Assembly (NCBI GenBank): GCA_964403525.1
Contig: CAYOGE010000014.1
Coordinates: 1-64,000, forward strand
Source: JAJTGZ01 sp964403525
Lineage (GTDB): Bacteria; Planctomycetota; Phycisphaerae; Phycisphaerales; UBA1924
Reading direction: 5' to 3'
DNA length: 64,000 nt
The notes beneath the pieces were generated by a model. It was not told the DNA's origin, did not search any database, and saw only the letters and a program-made list of their open reading frames with translations. A program made the position numbers and the translations under genes. Of this stretch, positions 16,510-25,923 are shown piece after piece. The stretch's first letter is position 1. Each line of letters opens with the position of its first letter.

Positions 16510-18264
16510 ATGCCCGAGATCACCGCGGTCAAGCTCGTCATCGGCCTTGAGGTCCACGTCGAGCTGTCGTGCGCGACCAAGGTGTTCAGCCGCGCTCTCA
16601 GCCCGGCGGCGGCGGGCGGAACACACGAGCACGCCGCCCCCAACACGTGCATCGACCCGGTCGTCCTCGGTCTGCCGGGGGCGCTGCCTGTGCTGAACCG
16701 GCGCGCGGTGGAGCTTTCCATTCAGGTCGGCCTTGCCCTCAACTGCCAGATCGCCGAACTGACGCGCTGGGACCGCAAGAGTTACTTCTACGCCGACATG
16801 CCCAAGGGGTACCAGATCAGCCAGTACGACCGGCCGCTCTGCTTCGACGGTGTGCTCGAGATCCCGCGCCCGCTCCCCGCCGACCAGCAGCGCGGCGGCT
16901 CCGTCGCCGTTGACCACGACGCGCTGCCCCGCCGCATCGGCATCATCCGAGCCCACCTTGAAGAGGACGCGGGCAAGCTGCTGCACGATGCGCCCGGCGG
17001 CGGCGAGATCGACCACTCGATCCTCGACCTCAACCGCGCCGGCACCGCGCTGCTCGAAGTCGTGACGCAACCCGATTTCGAGACCGCCGAGGAGGTCGTT
17101 GTCTTCTGTCAGACCCTCCGCGACATCTGTCGCTTCCTGGGCGCGAGCGAGGGCGTGCTGCAGAGGGGGCACATGCGCTTTGAGCCCAACATCAACTGTC
17201 ACCTCACGCTGAGCGACGGGCACACCGTCAAAACGCCGATCGTGGAGGTGAAGAACCTCAACAGCTTCAAGTCCGTCCGCGGGGCGATCGAGCATGAGTT
17301 CCGCGAGCAGCCGAAGCGCTGGCAGGGGGACGGGCGCGTGATGGGACCGGGGTCGAAGCAGACGAGGGCGTGGGACGATCACAAGGGCGTGACGTTTGTC
17401 ATGCGTGAGAAAGAGGACGCGCACGACTACCGGTACTTCCCGGACCCGGACCTGCTGCCGGTCACCATCGAGCGCCCGATGGTCGAGCACCTCCGCGGCG
17501 CGATGCCTGAGCTCCCTCTCGCACGCTTCAAACGCTCGCGTGCCCTGGGTCTCACGGCCAAAGACGCCGAGGCCCTTGCCGCGGAGCCCGCCGACGCCGA
17601 CCTGTTCGACCGTGCCCGCGAGGCCGCCGTCCTCCACGGGCTCTCACCCACCGCCGCGGCCAAGGCGTGCGGCAACCTGCTGCTTCAGAGCGGCCTCAAG
17701 CGCGTCAACGAGCGCCGCGCCGAGCTCGCCGCCCACGGCGAGGGCTCCGCCGAAGAGGGCTCGCAGAGCGAGGCGGTCACCATTACCGACCTGCTCATCA
17801 CCCCCGGCGATATCGCCGCCATCGCCGCACTGCGCGACCGCGGCGAGCTGAGCGCGCAGGGTGCCGACGAGCTCTTCGGACGCATGGCCCACTGGCGCAC
17901 GCGTGCCGACCGCTTCAGCAGCCCGGACGGCTTTATCGTGCACCGCTCCGACGGTTCGAGCGTGGAGCTTGCGTCGTCTGGCCCGCAGGCCACTTGGGGC
18001 GCGGCCGCGGACGACGCGATGGCGATCGAGTTCGTCCGTGAGAAGGCCGCGGAGCACGGCCTGCTGCTTGTGCGCGACGACGCGGCGATCGACTCGTGGG
18101 TGCAGCAGGCGATCGATGCGAACCCGCAGGCCGCGGCGGATGTTCGGGCGGGGAAGGAAGCGGCGGCGGGGCGGATCGTGGGCGCTGCGGCCAAGCTGAG
18201 CGCCGGAAAGGCCGATGCGGCGGAGCTTCGCAAGCGGATCATGGCGAAGCTCGGGCGGGGGTGA
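16510..18264 (+). CDS. gatB: Asp-tRNA(Asn)/Glu-tRNA(Gln) amidotransferase subunit B
   Basis: 584 residues. Part of GatCAB, which converts misacylated Glu-tRNA(Gln) or Asp-tRNA(Asn) to the correct aminoacyl-tRNA. The N-terminal catalytic cradle has KLVIGLEVHVELSCATKVFS, the PGALPVLNRRAVE loop, DRKSYFYADMPKGYQISQ and KNLNSFKSVRGAIEHE. The C-terminal helical and YqeY/tail domains (~430-580, from TITDLLITPGDIAAI) bind tRNA. The length is about 90 residues above the bacterial norm because of insertions in the tail. No gatA or gatC lies next to it. Confidence 0.95.
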   Translation: MPEITAVKLVIGLEVHVELSCATKVFSRALSPAAAGGTHEHAAPNTCIDPVVLGLPGALPVLNRRAVELSIQVGLALNCQIAELTRWDRKSYFYADMPKGYQISQYDRPLCFDGVLEIPRPLPADQQRGGSVAVDHDALPRRIGIIRAHLEEDAGKLLHDAPGGGEIDHSILDLNRAGTALLEVVTQPDFETAEEVVVFCQTLRDICRFLGASEGVLQRGHMRFEPNINCHLTLSDGHTVKTPIVEVKNLNSFKSVRGAIEHEFREQPKRWQGDGRVMGPGSKQTRAWDDHKGVTFVMREKEDAHDYRYFPDPDLLPVTIERPMVEHLRGAMPELPLARFKRSRALGLTAKDAEALAAEPADADLFDRAREAAVLHGLSPTAAAKACGNLLLQSGLKRVNERRAELAAHGEGSAEEGSQSEAVTITDLLITPGDIAAIAALRDRGELSAQGADELFGRMAHWRTRADRFSSPDGFIVHRSDGSSVELASSGPQATWGAAADDAMAIEFVREKAAEHGLLLVRDDAAIDSWVQQAIDANPQAAADVRAGKEAAAGRIVGAAAKLSAGKADAAELRKRIMAKLGRG

Positions 18265-18336
18265 GCGGCCCGCCGGCCTTCGCTGCTGCCCGAACCGTGA
18301 CCGCGGCGCATCTGATTCGTCGTGGTATACACCCGC

Positions 18337-19347
18337 ATGCTGACTGTTCGCGCTGTTGTTGCTGCTTTCGCGCTGGTGGTGCTGACCGTGCTGCCGGGGT
18401 GCTTCCGCAGCAGCGTCACGATCGCCACCGAGTATTCGACGCTGACGGCCGATGACGGGTACAAAGTGCCGCGCTACCGATTGATGGACTGGGACGGCGA
18501 CCATCCGCGGTACGCGACGCCGCGCGGCGTGCTGTACTACGTGCAGGGATCGAGCGACGACACGGTGCTCAACGCGACCGAGCGGCTTGCGGCAGCGGCG
18601 GCGATGGGGATGGACATCCTGATGATCGAGCGTCGCGGCGTGACGAAGGAGGGGCTGGCGTCGCCCGCCGATGCCGCGCGGTTCGCCACCAAGCAGGTGC
18701 GTGTCGCCGACACGCTGAAGCTGATCAGCGAGGACCTGAAGCAGCGGACTTCGCCCGGCCCGGTCATCCTGTGCGGCGCCAGTGAAGGCGGGGATGTGGC
18801 CGCGGCGGTGGCTGCGCGCGAGCCACGGATCACGCACGTGGTGCTGCTGGGGAGCGGGGGCGGGATGACGCAGGCGGAGGAACTGCTGTCGGCGTGGAGG
18901 CAACTGCCGCCGCAGCTGGGGGTCAAGACGCGGGGGGACCTTGAGGCGGTCTTTGCGGATATCCGGGCGAACCCGGAGGCGGACAAGCGGTGGTACGGAC
19001 ACCCGTACCGTCGCTGGGCAAGTTACGCATTCGACCGTCCGCTCGACGACTTGCTCAAGGTGACCGCGCCGATCCTGCTCGCCCAGGGAGACGCCGATAC
19101 CAGCGTGCCCCCCGCCAGCGCCCGCGCCGTGCGCGACGCTTTCACCGCGGCCGGCAAGACCAACCTCACCTACCACGAGTACCCAGGCGCCGACCATCGC
19201 TTTGCCCGCGCCGACGGCGTCTCGGTCTTCCCGCTCGTCGAGGTCGACCTCGTCGAGTGGCTCCGCGACACCGGCGCGATGCCGCGCGACGAGGCCGATG
19301 GGTTCGCCGCCCGCGTGCGGCACGCCCACCCGGGCGTCTTTCGCTGA
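18337..19347 (+). CDS. Alpha/beta-hydrolase-fold lipoprotein
   Basis: 336 residues from ATG 18337 (an in-frame GTG lies at 18322; neither has a strong ribosome site). The N-terminus is a lipoprotein signal with the lipobox VLPGC, so the protein is probably anchored in the envelope. The fold is indicated by the nucleophile elbow GASEGG, the acid loop QGDADTSVPP and the terminal GADHRF histidine, which form a Ser-Asp-His triad. Lipases and dienelactone-hydrolase or prolyl-oligopeptidase-like enzymes share this pattern. The substrate is unknown. It follows gatB by ~70 bases. Confidence 0.75.
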   Translation: MLTVRAVVAAFALVVLTVLPGCFRSSVTIATEYSTLTADDGYKVPRYRLMDWDGDHPRYATPRGVLYYVQGSSDDTVLNATERLAAAAAMGMDILMIERRGVTKEGLASPADAARFATKQVRVADTLKLISEDLKQRTSPGPVILCGASEGGDVAAAVAAREPRITHVVLLGSGGGMTQAEELLSAWRQLPPQLGVKTRGDLEAVFADIRANPEADKRWYGHPYRRWASYAFDRPLDDLLKVTAPILLAQGDADTSVPPASARAVRDAFTAAGKTNLTYHEYPGADHRFARADGVSVFPLVEVDLVEWLRDTGAMPRDEADGFAARVRHAHPGVFR

Positions 19348-19392
19348 GAGGCCGATCGCAACCGGTCGATTGGGACGCAGGTACGATTCCCC

Positions 19393-19869
19393 ATGAACAC
19401 TCCTGCGCCCACGCCGACGGTCGGTCGGCGGCTCGCCATGGTCAACGACGTGTACACCTTCCGCGCCACCAGCGCAGAGACGGGCGGCGCGTACATGATC
19501 ATCGACGCGGTCATCCCCCCCGGTGGCGGGCCACCACCGCACATCCACACCCGCGAGACGGAGGTCTTCGTCGTCATCGAAGGCCAGATCACCTGCACCG
19601 AGAGCGGCGCTTCGCGCACCCTCGGCCCCGGTGAGACCATCACGCTCCTTCCTCACAAGGCCCACACCTTCCGCAACAACACCGACAAGCCCGCGCGGAT
19701 GCTGGTGATCTGCCTCCCCGCGGCCATCGAACGCATGTTCGTCGAAGCCGGCACGCCCGTTGACGACTCATACACCGCCCCCCCGGCCCGTCCGCCGACG
19801 CTTGCTGAGATCGAACTGCTCACCGCCTCGTGCGCTCGGGCGGGCATCTCGTTCGTTCCACAGGCGTGA
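19393..19869 (+). CDS. Single-domain cupin protein
   Basis: 158 residues, cytoplasmic. The cupin barrel is at ~30-110: motif 1 has PPPHIHTRETEVFVVIEG (metal-binding His-His-Glu), and motif 2 has LGPGETITLLPHKAHTFRN with the last His ligand. Many such proteins are quercetinase-like dioxygenases or sugar isomerases; the substrate cannot be told. Its stop codon lies in a 16-base perfect palindrome (19866-19881) that also holds the stop of the convergent GH57 gene. Confidence 0.85.
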   Translation: MNTPAPTPTVGRRLAMVNDVYTFRATSAETGGAYMIIDAVIPPGGGPPPHIHTRETEVFVVIEGQITCTESGASRTLGPGETITLLPHKAHTFRNNTDKPARMLVICLPAAIERMFVEAGTPVDDSYTAPPARPPTLAEIELLTASCARAGISFVPQA

Positions 19870-19881
19870 GCGGCCGCTCAC
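19866..19881. repeat. 16-bp perfect palindrome at convergent gene ends
   Basis: GTGAGCGGCCGCTCAC contains the TGA of the cupin gene and, on the other strand, the TGA of the GH57 gene. The genes end only 8 bases apart. It has no loop or T-run, so it is not a classical terminator. Confidence 0.5.
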
Positions 19882-21140
19882 CCCGCCGCCCGGCTGCGCA
19901 GGTTGTCCAGCACGTTCATGAAGTTGATGTACGCGTCGTAGGGGCTCTCGTACGGGCTGAAGTACTTGTGCACGTCGCCGTCGGCCCAGTACTTGGTGCA
20001 CATGTAGTAGTAGTGGTCGCTGGTGGTCAGCTTGCGCCAGTCGTCGAGCACGTACTGCGCCTGGCGCCTGGCCGCCTCGTCGCCGCTCACCGCGGCCCGC
20101 TCGATCTTCTGGCGAACGAGCTTCTCGAGCCGGTAGACCTCGTTGAGGGCGTTGCTCTGCATCGCGTTTCCCAGCCAGGCGCTCAGGTCGCGCTCGGTGT
20201 CGGCCCAGCTGATCATGTGCGGCACGTCGTACTCGCCGACAGCGTCGTACTTCTGGAAGGCCTGCGTCGGCGTCAGGAACTCGTTCTGGCCGGGGTTGAC
20301 GTCGAAGATCTTCTGCGGCAGCGCGTCGACGAACTTGAAGATCCCGGTGTCGGCCCACTGGTGCTCGCCGAAGGTCTCGTAGTCCATGAAGAGGTTGCAG
20401 ACGTTGCCGTCGCCGTTGATCTTGTTCACCCACCCGGCGAACTTCTCGGCCGTGAGCGGCCAGTCGCTCCAGCCGCGGTTGCTGAACCGGAAGGCGATGT
20501 CGTCGCTGAGGCGGTAGTTCTTCAGCAGCAGCGCGAACGGCTTGCCGCCGCGCCCGGCGCCCGCGCCGGGGGGCAGGTAGACGTAGTTGGGCGAGCGGTA
20601 CCCAAGCAGCGGGTCGGTCCCTTCGCACAACTGCCCGTAGAAGCGCGGCTTGCCGTCGGGCGCCTTCATCTGCGACACGTAGCGGGCGACGTCGTTGCTG
20701 TAGATCAGCTCGGTGTTGCGGAAGACCGTGGGCGTCTGTCCGAAGAGCTCCTGGATCCGTCGCGTGTGCGCATCCACCTGCGTCTTGAACTCCTCGCGCG
20801 AGTAGAGGAACGCCAGCGAGTGGTGGTACGTCTCTGCGAGGAACTCGCAGCAGCCGGTGTCGGCCAGGCGTTTGAACGTGTCGATCACGTCGGGCGTGTG
20901 CTCGGCGAACTGCTCAAGCGCGACGCCGCTGATGGAGTAGGAAACGCGGAACCGTCCCTCGTTGCGCTTGACAAGGTCAAGCACAAGGTTGGTCATCGGC
21001 CGGTAGCACTTGTCGGCGACCTTGCGGGCGATCTCCCCGTTCTTCTGGCTGTCGAAGTAGAAAGGGTCGGAATCGAACACCGAGTACCGGCGGAGGCGGT
21101 AGGGCTGGTGAACCTGGAAGTAGAAAACGACCGATGCCAT
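19878..21140 (-). CDS. Glycoside hydrolase family 57 protein (alpha-amylase-like)
   Basis: 420 residues from ATG 21140; the 21 residues before it in frame are Ala/Arg-rich noise. The N-terminus VVFYFQVHQPYRLR carries the family HQP motif. TYHHSLAFLYSREEF and FRNTELIYSNDVARYV match further conserved blocks, and the FMDYETFGEHQW block holds the conserved D-x-E-x-x-G region of the barrel. GH57 enzymes act on alpha-glucans such as glycogen. There is no signal peptide, so it is likely cytoplasmic. No glycogen gene is adjacent. Confidence 0.88.
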   Translation of the reverse strand: MASVVFYFQVHQPYRLRRYSVFDSDPFYFDSQKNGEIARKVADKCYRPMTNLVLDLVKRNEGRFRVSYSISGVALEQFAEHTPDVIDTFKRLADTGCCEFLAETYHHSLAFLYSREEFKTQVDAHTRRIQELFGQTPTVFRNTELIYSNDVARYVSQMKAPDGKPRFYGQLCEGTDPLLGYRSPNYVYLPPGAGAGRGGKPFALLLKNYRLSDDIAFRFSNRGWSDWPLTAEKFAGWVNKINGDGNVCNLFMDYETFGEHQWADTGIFKFVDALPQKIFDVNPGQNEFLTPTQAFQKYDAVGEYDVPHMISWADTERDLSAWLGNAMQSNALNEVYRLEKLVRQKIERAAVSGDEAARRQAQYVLDDWRKLTTSDHYYYMCTKYWADGDVHKYFSPYESPYDAYINFMNVLDNLRSRAAG

Positions 21141-21247
21141 GGCGGGGGCAGTGTAACCATCGCGCGCCCCCCTTGCCGCTGCGGCGCGCGTCGGCGTGCG
21201 CAACCGTTGAGTGAAGGGCGCGCTGTGAAGCGGGGCAATCCGGCCTG

Positions 21248-22387
21248 CTACGTGCGGACGCTCGTTCCCTGAGCGATCGCGATCGGCAGCATCGCCAGCA
21301 CCGGCACAAAGGCCGCGATCATCGGCGGCAGCAGGTCGGTGGGGATCGGTGCCGAAGCGCCCAGCACCGTGCCCACCAGCGTGCCGATCGCAACCGGCGC
21401 GGCCTTGAGGCTCTGCGTCACCATGTTCTTCGGCTCGCGCGTCAGGAAGTAGGGCAGGCAGATCACCATGCTCAAGAGCGTGCCGACAAGCGTCGACGCC
21501 CTGCCCCAGGCGATCCGCGAGAGGTCGTCACGCATCGACCGCGGGAGGTTGGGCAGGCGGATGCCCTCGATCAGCTGGCCCCACGAGAGCGTCTGCGAGT
21601 AGAAGCGGTACTGGTTGGCCAGCAGCACCGTCGGGTCCACGCTCGTGGGCACGGTCGTCACCACCTCGCCGCTGCGTGCGCGGGCATCGGTGGGTGAGAG
21701 CTCCGCCAGGCGCATGGACCGCCCGATGCCGTTGGTCAGCCGCCAGACGCCCGTGCGCTGGTCCCATACGGCGGTGTCGGCGGTCACGCGCCTGATCGCG
21801 CGGCCCTCCGCGTCGCGCTCCAGCACGTAGAGCCCGCGCAGCGTGCTGGTGTTGGGGTCAAACTCTCGAGCGGTGAGCACCCGCCCCTGCTTGTCGGAAA
21901 CAAGCGGCACCTGGTAGCGGTCAAACTCGCGCTTCCCCGCGTCCTTGATGCTGCGGCTCAGCAGCGGGGAGAGACGCGGCAGCACCAGCTCCTGGTTCGC
22001 CACCTGGGCGCCGAGCAGGAGCACCGACACGACCATGACCGGGCGGGACGCGCGGAAGAGCGAGACCCCGCCGGCCATCATCGCCACAAGCTCACGGTGG
22101 CGGACCAGCTGCGCGAACGTGAACCCCATGGCCCCCACCAGGATCAGCCCGCTGGTGAAGTTCAACAGCTGCAGCAGGCGCGGCCACCACAGGTCCCACA
22201 CGAGCAAGACGGTGACCAGCGCCCGGCGCAGGCCCGCGGCGCCGCCGGAGGTCTCGTCTGCGCGGTGGAGGTACTCGTCGGCGTTGAGCGAGACGTCGAC
22301 CATCACCACGAACGCGCCGAGCATGATCGCCAGCGCCGCGACGTTGATCAGGAACTGGCGCGCGATGTACCGGTCGAGCGTGCTCAT
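21248..22387 (-). CDS. LptF/LptG-family LPS export permease (LptG-like)
   Basis: 379 residues. Membrane component of the Lpt machine that extracts LPS from the inner membrane. The N-terminal STLDRYIARQFLINVAAL is typical of YjgP/YjgQ proteins. Three N-terminal and about three C-terminal membrane segments flank a periplasmic jelly-roll region (~150-270, with TAREFDPNTSTLRGLYV and TADTAVWDQRTGVWRLTNG). It begins 1 base after the stop of the related gene at 22389-24122, so the pair is coupled, as lptF and lptG usually are. Which one is F or G is not certain. Confidence 0.85.
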   Translation of the reverse strand: MSTLDRYIARQFLINVAALAIMLGAFVVMVDVSLNADEYLHRADETSGGAAGLRRALVTVLLVWDLWWPRLLQLLNFTSGLILVGAMGFTFAQLVRHRELVAMMAGGVSLFRASRPVMVVSVLLLGAQVANQELVLPRLSPLLSRSIKDAGKREFDRYQVPLVSDKQGRVLTAREFDPNTSTLRGLYVLERDAEGRAIRRVTADTAVWDQRTGVWRLTNGIGRSMRLAELSPTDARARSGEVVTTVPTSVDPTVLLANQYRFYSQTLSWGQLIEGIRLPNLPRSMRDDLSRIAWGRASTLVGTLLSMVICLPYFLTREPKNMVTQSLKAAPVAIGTLVGTVLGASAPIPTDLLPPMIAAFVPVLAMLPIAIAQGTSVRT

Positions 22388-22388
22388 G

Positions 22389-24122
22389 TCAGTGCCTCAC
22401 CAGCAGGCGGAGGTGAAACAGGGTGAGCGCCGCGACAAGCACGACGCCGCCGTAGAGCAGCAGCAGCCCCGCGGCGCCGTGCTGCACGACCATCGTCTGC
22501 CCGCCCGAGATCGCGACCTCCCCCAGCAGCGCCGGCAGGAACGACCAGAGGTAGACCATCAGCGGCGGCGCAGCGCCGAGGCGCATCCCCATCACCGCGC
22601 CGAGCATCACCATCACCACGCACGAGAGGCTCGTCGCTACGCGCTCGTGCTGCTTCCCGCGCACCTCACGCCGGGTGTTGGTGATCTCGCGCTCGAGCTG
22701 CTCGCTCTGGCGCGTCAGCGGGGCGTCGGCCCGGTCGGCGGTCCGCAGCGCCGCCTGGTTCCGCAGGCTCTCCAGCGGCGCGCCAAGGAACCCCGCCAGC
22801 GGGTCGCTGGAGGGGCGCAGGCCCGGCAGCGAGAGCGCCGTCAGCACGCCCGCGGTGTCGGCGTTGTCTGCGCCGGTCGTTGTCGAGACCTCCTCCATCG
22901 TCAGCGTCAGGCTGGTGCCGCTGCCGGCGGCGGCAGACGGCTGCCCCAGATAGGCCCGCAGCGCCCGGTGTGAGTGCGTGCGCGGCGTATCGGCGGCGTC
23001 GCCCGCAAGCGAACCGACGACCGTGACTTCGATCGGTCCGCTCGGCTTCGTCGGCACCAGAGCGAAGCCGCGTGCACCCGGCGCAAACTCGATCCCGGAC
23101 GCCCGGACGACAACCGGCCTGCCCGCCCCGTCGATCAGCGTGGCGCGCCCGACACGGCGCAGCTCGTCACGGACGCCGTCGACCGCCGTCCGCTCCGCCA
23201 TCATCTGCGCCAGCCGTACGCGGTGGTCCTCGACGGCGGTGAGGCGTTGCGGGTTCATCCACGCCCGGTCGAGCTCGGTCCACGAAAGGTACTTCGCCCG
23301 GTCGCGGAACGTGCTGGGCAGCTTGTAGGCAACAACCGTCTGCTCGACCGTGCCGAGGGCGACGTTGGTCTTGCCCCCCACGGGGTCGCGCAGCTGCATG
23401 ATGGCGGTCGTCGTGTCGCCCCCGGATGAAGACCACCGCTCGCCGGGCCCGCTGACCGTCACCAGGTCCGGGGCGTCGGCCTCGTGATAGAGCCACACGT
23501 CCGCCAGGCGGCTGCTCACCTCGCGTTCGATATTCCCAGCGTCATCAAGCTCAAGCGCGACCACCCCGCGCAACACCAGGTGCTTGAACGCGCGCCCGCC
23601 CGGCTCCGGGTCAACCTCGCTCACATCGTCGGCAAAGAGCAGCTTGCGCCCGCGGTCGAGCGCGAGCGACTGTCCCTTTCCCAGGCGACCGGCCAGCAGG
23701 CGGCTGGGATCGGAGGTGATCATCTCCTGAGCGGCCCGCAGGAAGCGCGGCATCACCTGGTCGGCCATCGCAAACATCGCAACGCCCATAAGGAGCCCAA
23801 GCGCGGCCGAGGGGAGCAGGATCGTGCGGTGCGAGATGCCGCCGGCGTAGCAGGCCGTCAGCTCGTTGTCCTGGCTCATGCGGTGGTACGTCAGCGTCGC
23901 CGCGAAGCCACCCGCGAAGGGGAGCGCGTACTGCAGCATCGGGATCGTCAGCCAACCCGCGAGCGTGACGGTCTCGACCACGCCGAGGGTGCCGTTGGCG
24001 AACATGCGCACCGCGCCGACAAACGACAGCACGGCGACGAGGATCGCCGCCGTCAGCGTCAGCAGCCGCAGCAGCTGGCTGAGCAGGAAACCCCAGATCG
24101 TCGTGGGCGTGGTGATCCGCAT
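22389..24122 (-). CDS. LptF/LptG-family LPS export permease (LptF-like, enlarged)
   Basis: 577 residues from ATG 24122, the first residue of ITTPTTIWGFLLSQLLRLLT; the upstream in-frame extension is Arg/Pro-rich and not protein-like. Membrane segments at ~10-35, 55-80 and 100-125 contain the family block GLLMG...MADQVMPRFLRAAQEM, and three more lie near the C-terminus. The periplasmic part is much longer than in E. coli LptF (~370 residues total there), with an added segment carrying MEEVSTTTGADN and a coiled region (LTRQSEQLEREITNTRREV) before the last helices. It works with the 21248-22387 product. Confidence 0.8.
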   Translation of the reverse strand: MRITTPTTIWGFLLSQLLRLLTLTAAILVAVLSFVGAVRMFANGTLGVVETVTLAGWLTIPMLQYALPFAGGFAATLTYHRMSQDNELTACYAGGISHRTILLPSAALGLLMGVAMFAMADQVMPRFLRAAQEMITSDPSRLLAGRLGKGQSLALDRGRKLLFADDVSEVDPEPGGRAFKHLVLRGVVALELDDAGNIEREVSSRLADVWLYHEADAPDLVTVSGPGERWSSSGGDTTTAIMQLRDPVGGKTNVALGTVEQTVVAYKLPSTFRDRAKYLSWTELDRAWMNPQRLTAVEDHRVRLAQMMAERTAVDGVRDELRRVGRATLIDGAGRPVVVRASGIEFAPGARGFALVPTKPSGPIEVTVVGSLAGDAADTPRTHSHRALRAYLGQPSAAAGSGTSLTLTMEEVSTTTGADNADTAGVLTALSLPGLRPSSDPLAGFLGAPLESLRNQAALRTADRADAPLTRQSEQLEREITNTRREVRGKQHERVATSLSCVVMVMLGAVMGMRLGAAPPLMVYLWSFLPALLGEVAISGGQTMVVQHGAAGLLLLYGGVVLVAALTLFHLRLLVRH

Positions 24123-24198
24123 GTGCCTGCCGCGAGTGTAACGCCCCTGTGCCCGGTGAGCCCCGCGCCGGGAGACCAAAGCAGCAGCCCGCGCGCGG

Positions 24199-25767
24199 TC
24201 ACGGCCTCCGCGAGACCTCGACCTTGCCGCCCGCGACGTCCTTGATGGCGTACCCCATCGCCGCCAACTCGTCGCGCAGGCGGTCGCTGGCGGCGAAGTC
24301 CTTCGCTGCCCGGGCGGCCTTTCGCTCGGCCAGTTTCGCCTCAACGGCCTCGCTGGGCGCAACGCCGGGCGCGTAGACCGCCAGGCCGGTCGCGGTGCTC
24401 TCGGCGCGCGCCAGCGACAGCACGCCCAGCACGCCGTCGATCAGGCCCATCGCCGCGCCGTCGGCGGCCGTCGGCTCGCCGAGGGTGTTGATCCATGCGT
24501 TGACCACGCCGATCGCCTCCGCGACGTTCAGGTCGTTGTGCATGGCGGCGGCGAAGTCGTCCAGCACCACCGCGGTGGGTGGGGCGGATGAACCGGGCGT
24601 CCCGGCGGCCGCGACCCTGCGCCACCTATCCAGCATCCGCCTGCTGTCGTCGAGCCCCTGCTGGGTGAAGTTCGCGTTGGACCGGTAGTGGGTACGGATG
24701 AGCTCAAGGCGCAGCGCTCCGGGCTCGATGCCCTTGGCAAACAGGTCGCGCGCAGTGAAGAAGTTCCCCTTGCTCTTGCTCATCTTCGCCCCCTCGACGA
24801 TCAGGAATCGCGGGTGGAACCACATGCGGGCGTAGGTGGCGTTGCCGGTGCAGCCGCACGTCTGGGCGACCTCGCACTCGTGGTGGGGGAAGATGTTGTC
24901 CTCGCCGCCGCTGTGCAAGTCGATGGCGCCGCTCGCGTCGGCCAGGCGCTCGCCGGCCATCGCGCTGCACTCGATGTGCCAGCCGGGGTACCCGGGGCCC
25001 CATGGAGAGTCCCACTTCATGATGTGGCTCGGGTCGGCCTTCCAGAGCAGAAAGTCGGCGGGGTGTTTCTTCTGCTGCTGGTTCCCCTCTTCGATCCGCC
25101 CGCCCGCCCCGCTGCGGAGCTTCTCCAGCGTGTTCCCGCTGAGCCTGCCGTACGCGGGGAACGACTCGACCGAGAAGTAGACGACCTGCATCCCCGCCGG
25201 GCCGACGGCGTAGGCGTGCCCGCGCTCGATGAGCCGCTGGATCATCGCGATCATCTGCGGGATCTTCTTCGTCGGCCGGGGCATGAGCGTGGGGTCTTTC
25301 AGTGCCTCCAGCGCCACCAGCAGCCCGAGCTTCCGTGCATCGTCGAGGAACCGCTGCGCGTAGAACTCGGCGATCGCATAGGGGTCGCCCGGGTTGATCT
25401 GCGTGTCGGTGTGCAGTTGGCCGCTCTTTTTCGCCTCCAGCAGGCGCCGGCCCGCGACCGCCATGCGGTCCTCGCCGTGCTCGCCGCCCTCGGCGTCATC
25501 GGTCATGTGACCAACGTCGGTGATGTTCATCACGTGCGTGACGGCGCGCGGCCCGCGGTGCTCAGAACCGTCGCGCCGCGTGACGGTGCAGAGCGGGCTC
25601 TGCACAAACCGCCGCAACACGTCGGCCGCGAGGAACGACCGGAAGTTGCCGATGTGCGCATCGTCGTAGACCGTCGGACCGCAGGAATAAAACGTCACGC
25701 TGCCGGGATCTCCCGGCACGAACGGCTCAACGGTGCGGGTGAGCGTGTTGTAAAGTCTCAAGGGCAT
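24199..25767 (-). CDS. cysS: Cysteinyl-tRNA synthetase
   Basis: 522 residues. Charges tRNA(Cys) with cysteine. ATG 25767 is chosen because FYSCGPTVYDDAHIGNFRSF (class I HIGH-type motif, HIGN at 38-41) then sits at the normal distance from the start. The zinc-binding residues are C29, C in WHIECSAM and H/C in PHHECEVAQ. The KMSKS loop (AKMSKSKGNFF) is near 326-332. The C-terminal DALR-like helical domain runs from ~370 to the end. A G-rich repeat tract lies just upstream (25798-25866). Confidence 0.96.
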   Translation of the reverse strand: MPLRLYNTLTRTVEPFVPGDPGSVTFYSCGPTVYDDAHIGNFRSFLAADVLRRFVQSPLCTVTRRDGSEHRGPRAVTHVMNITDVGHMTDDAEGGEHGEDRMAVAGRRLLEAKKSGQLHTDTQINPGDPYAIAEFYAQRFLDDARKLGLLVALEALKDPTLMPRPTKKIPQMIAMIQRLIERGHAYAVGPAGMQVVYFSVESFPAYGRLSGNTLEKLRSGAGGRIEEGNQQQKKHPADFLLWKADPSHIMKWDSPWGPGYPGWHIECSAMAGERLADASGAIDLHSGGEDNIFPHHECEVAQTCGCTGNATYARMWFHPRFLIVEGAKMSKSKGNFFTARDLFAKGIEPGALRLELIRTHYRSNANFTQQGLDDSRRMLDRWRRVAAAGTPGSSAPPTAVVLDDFAAAMHNDLNVAEAIGVVNAWINTLGEPTAADGAAMGLIDGVLGVLSLARAESTATGLAVYAPGVAPSEAVEAKLAERKAARAAKDFAASDRLRDELAAMGYAIKDVAGGKVEVSRRP

Positions 25768-25797
25768 GATCGATGCTCGCTCACGCGGTGGGGGTTG

Positions 25798-25866
25798 CCA
25801 AGGGGCAGGGGCCGGTGTCTGGGGCCAGGGGCCAGGGGCTAGGGGGCTGGAGGCTGGGGGGCCGGT
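25798..25866 (+). repeat. G-rich degenerate repeat upstream of cysS
   Basis: Imperfect repeats of about seven bases of the type GGGGCCA/GGGGCTA, with many runs of three to six G on the plus strand. They lie between the cysS start and the end of the CorC-like gene. They could fold as a G-quadruplex or simply vary in length. No ORF here is supported. Confidence 0.5.
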
Positions 25867-25923
25867 AAAGGTACGTTCGTTTGTCCAGAGTGTCAGCACC
25901 CAAGGCCGCGCACGCCGGGCCCG

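Noticed and set aside
17644..19665. 673-codon minus-strand ORF opposite gatB, the hydrolase and the cupin
   Set aside because: Spans three plus-strand genes and has no recognisable domain.
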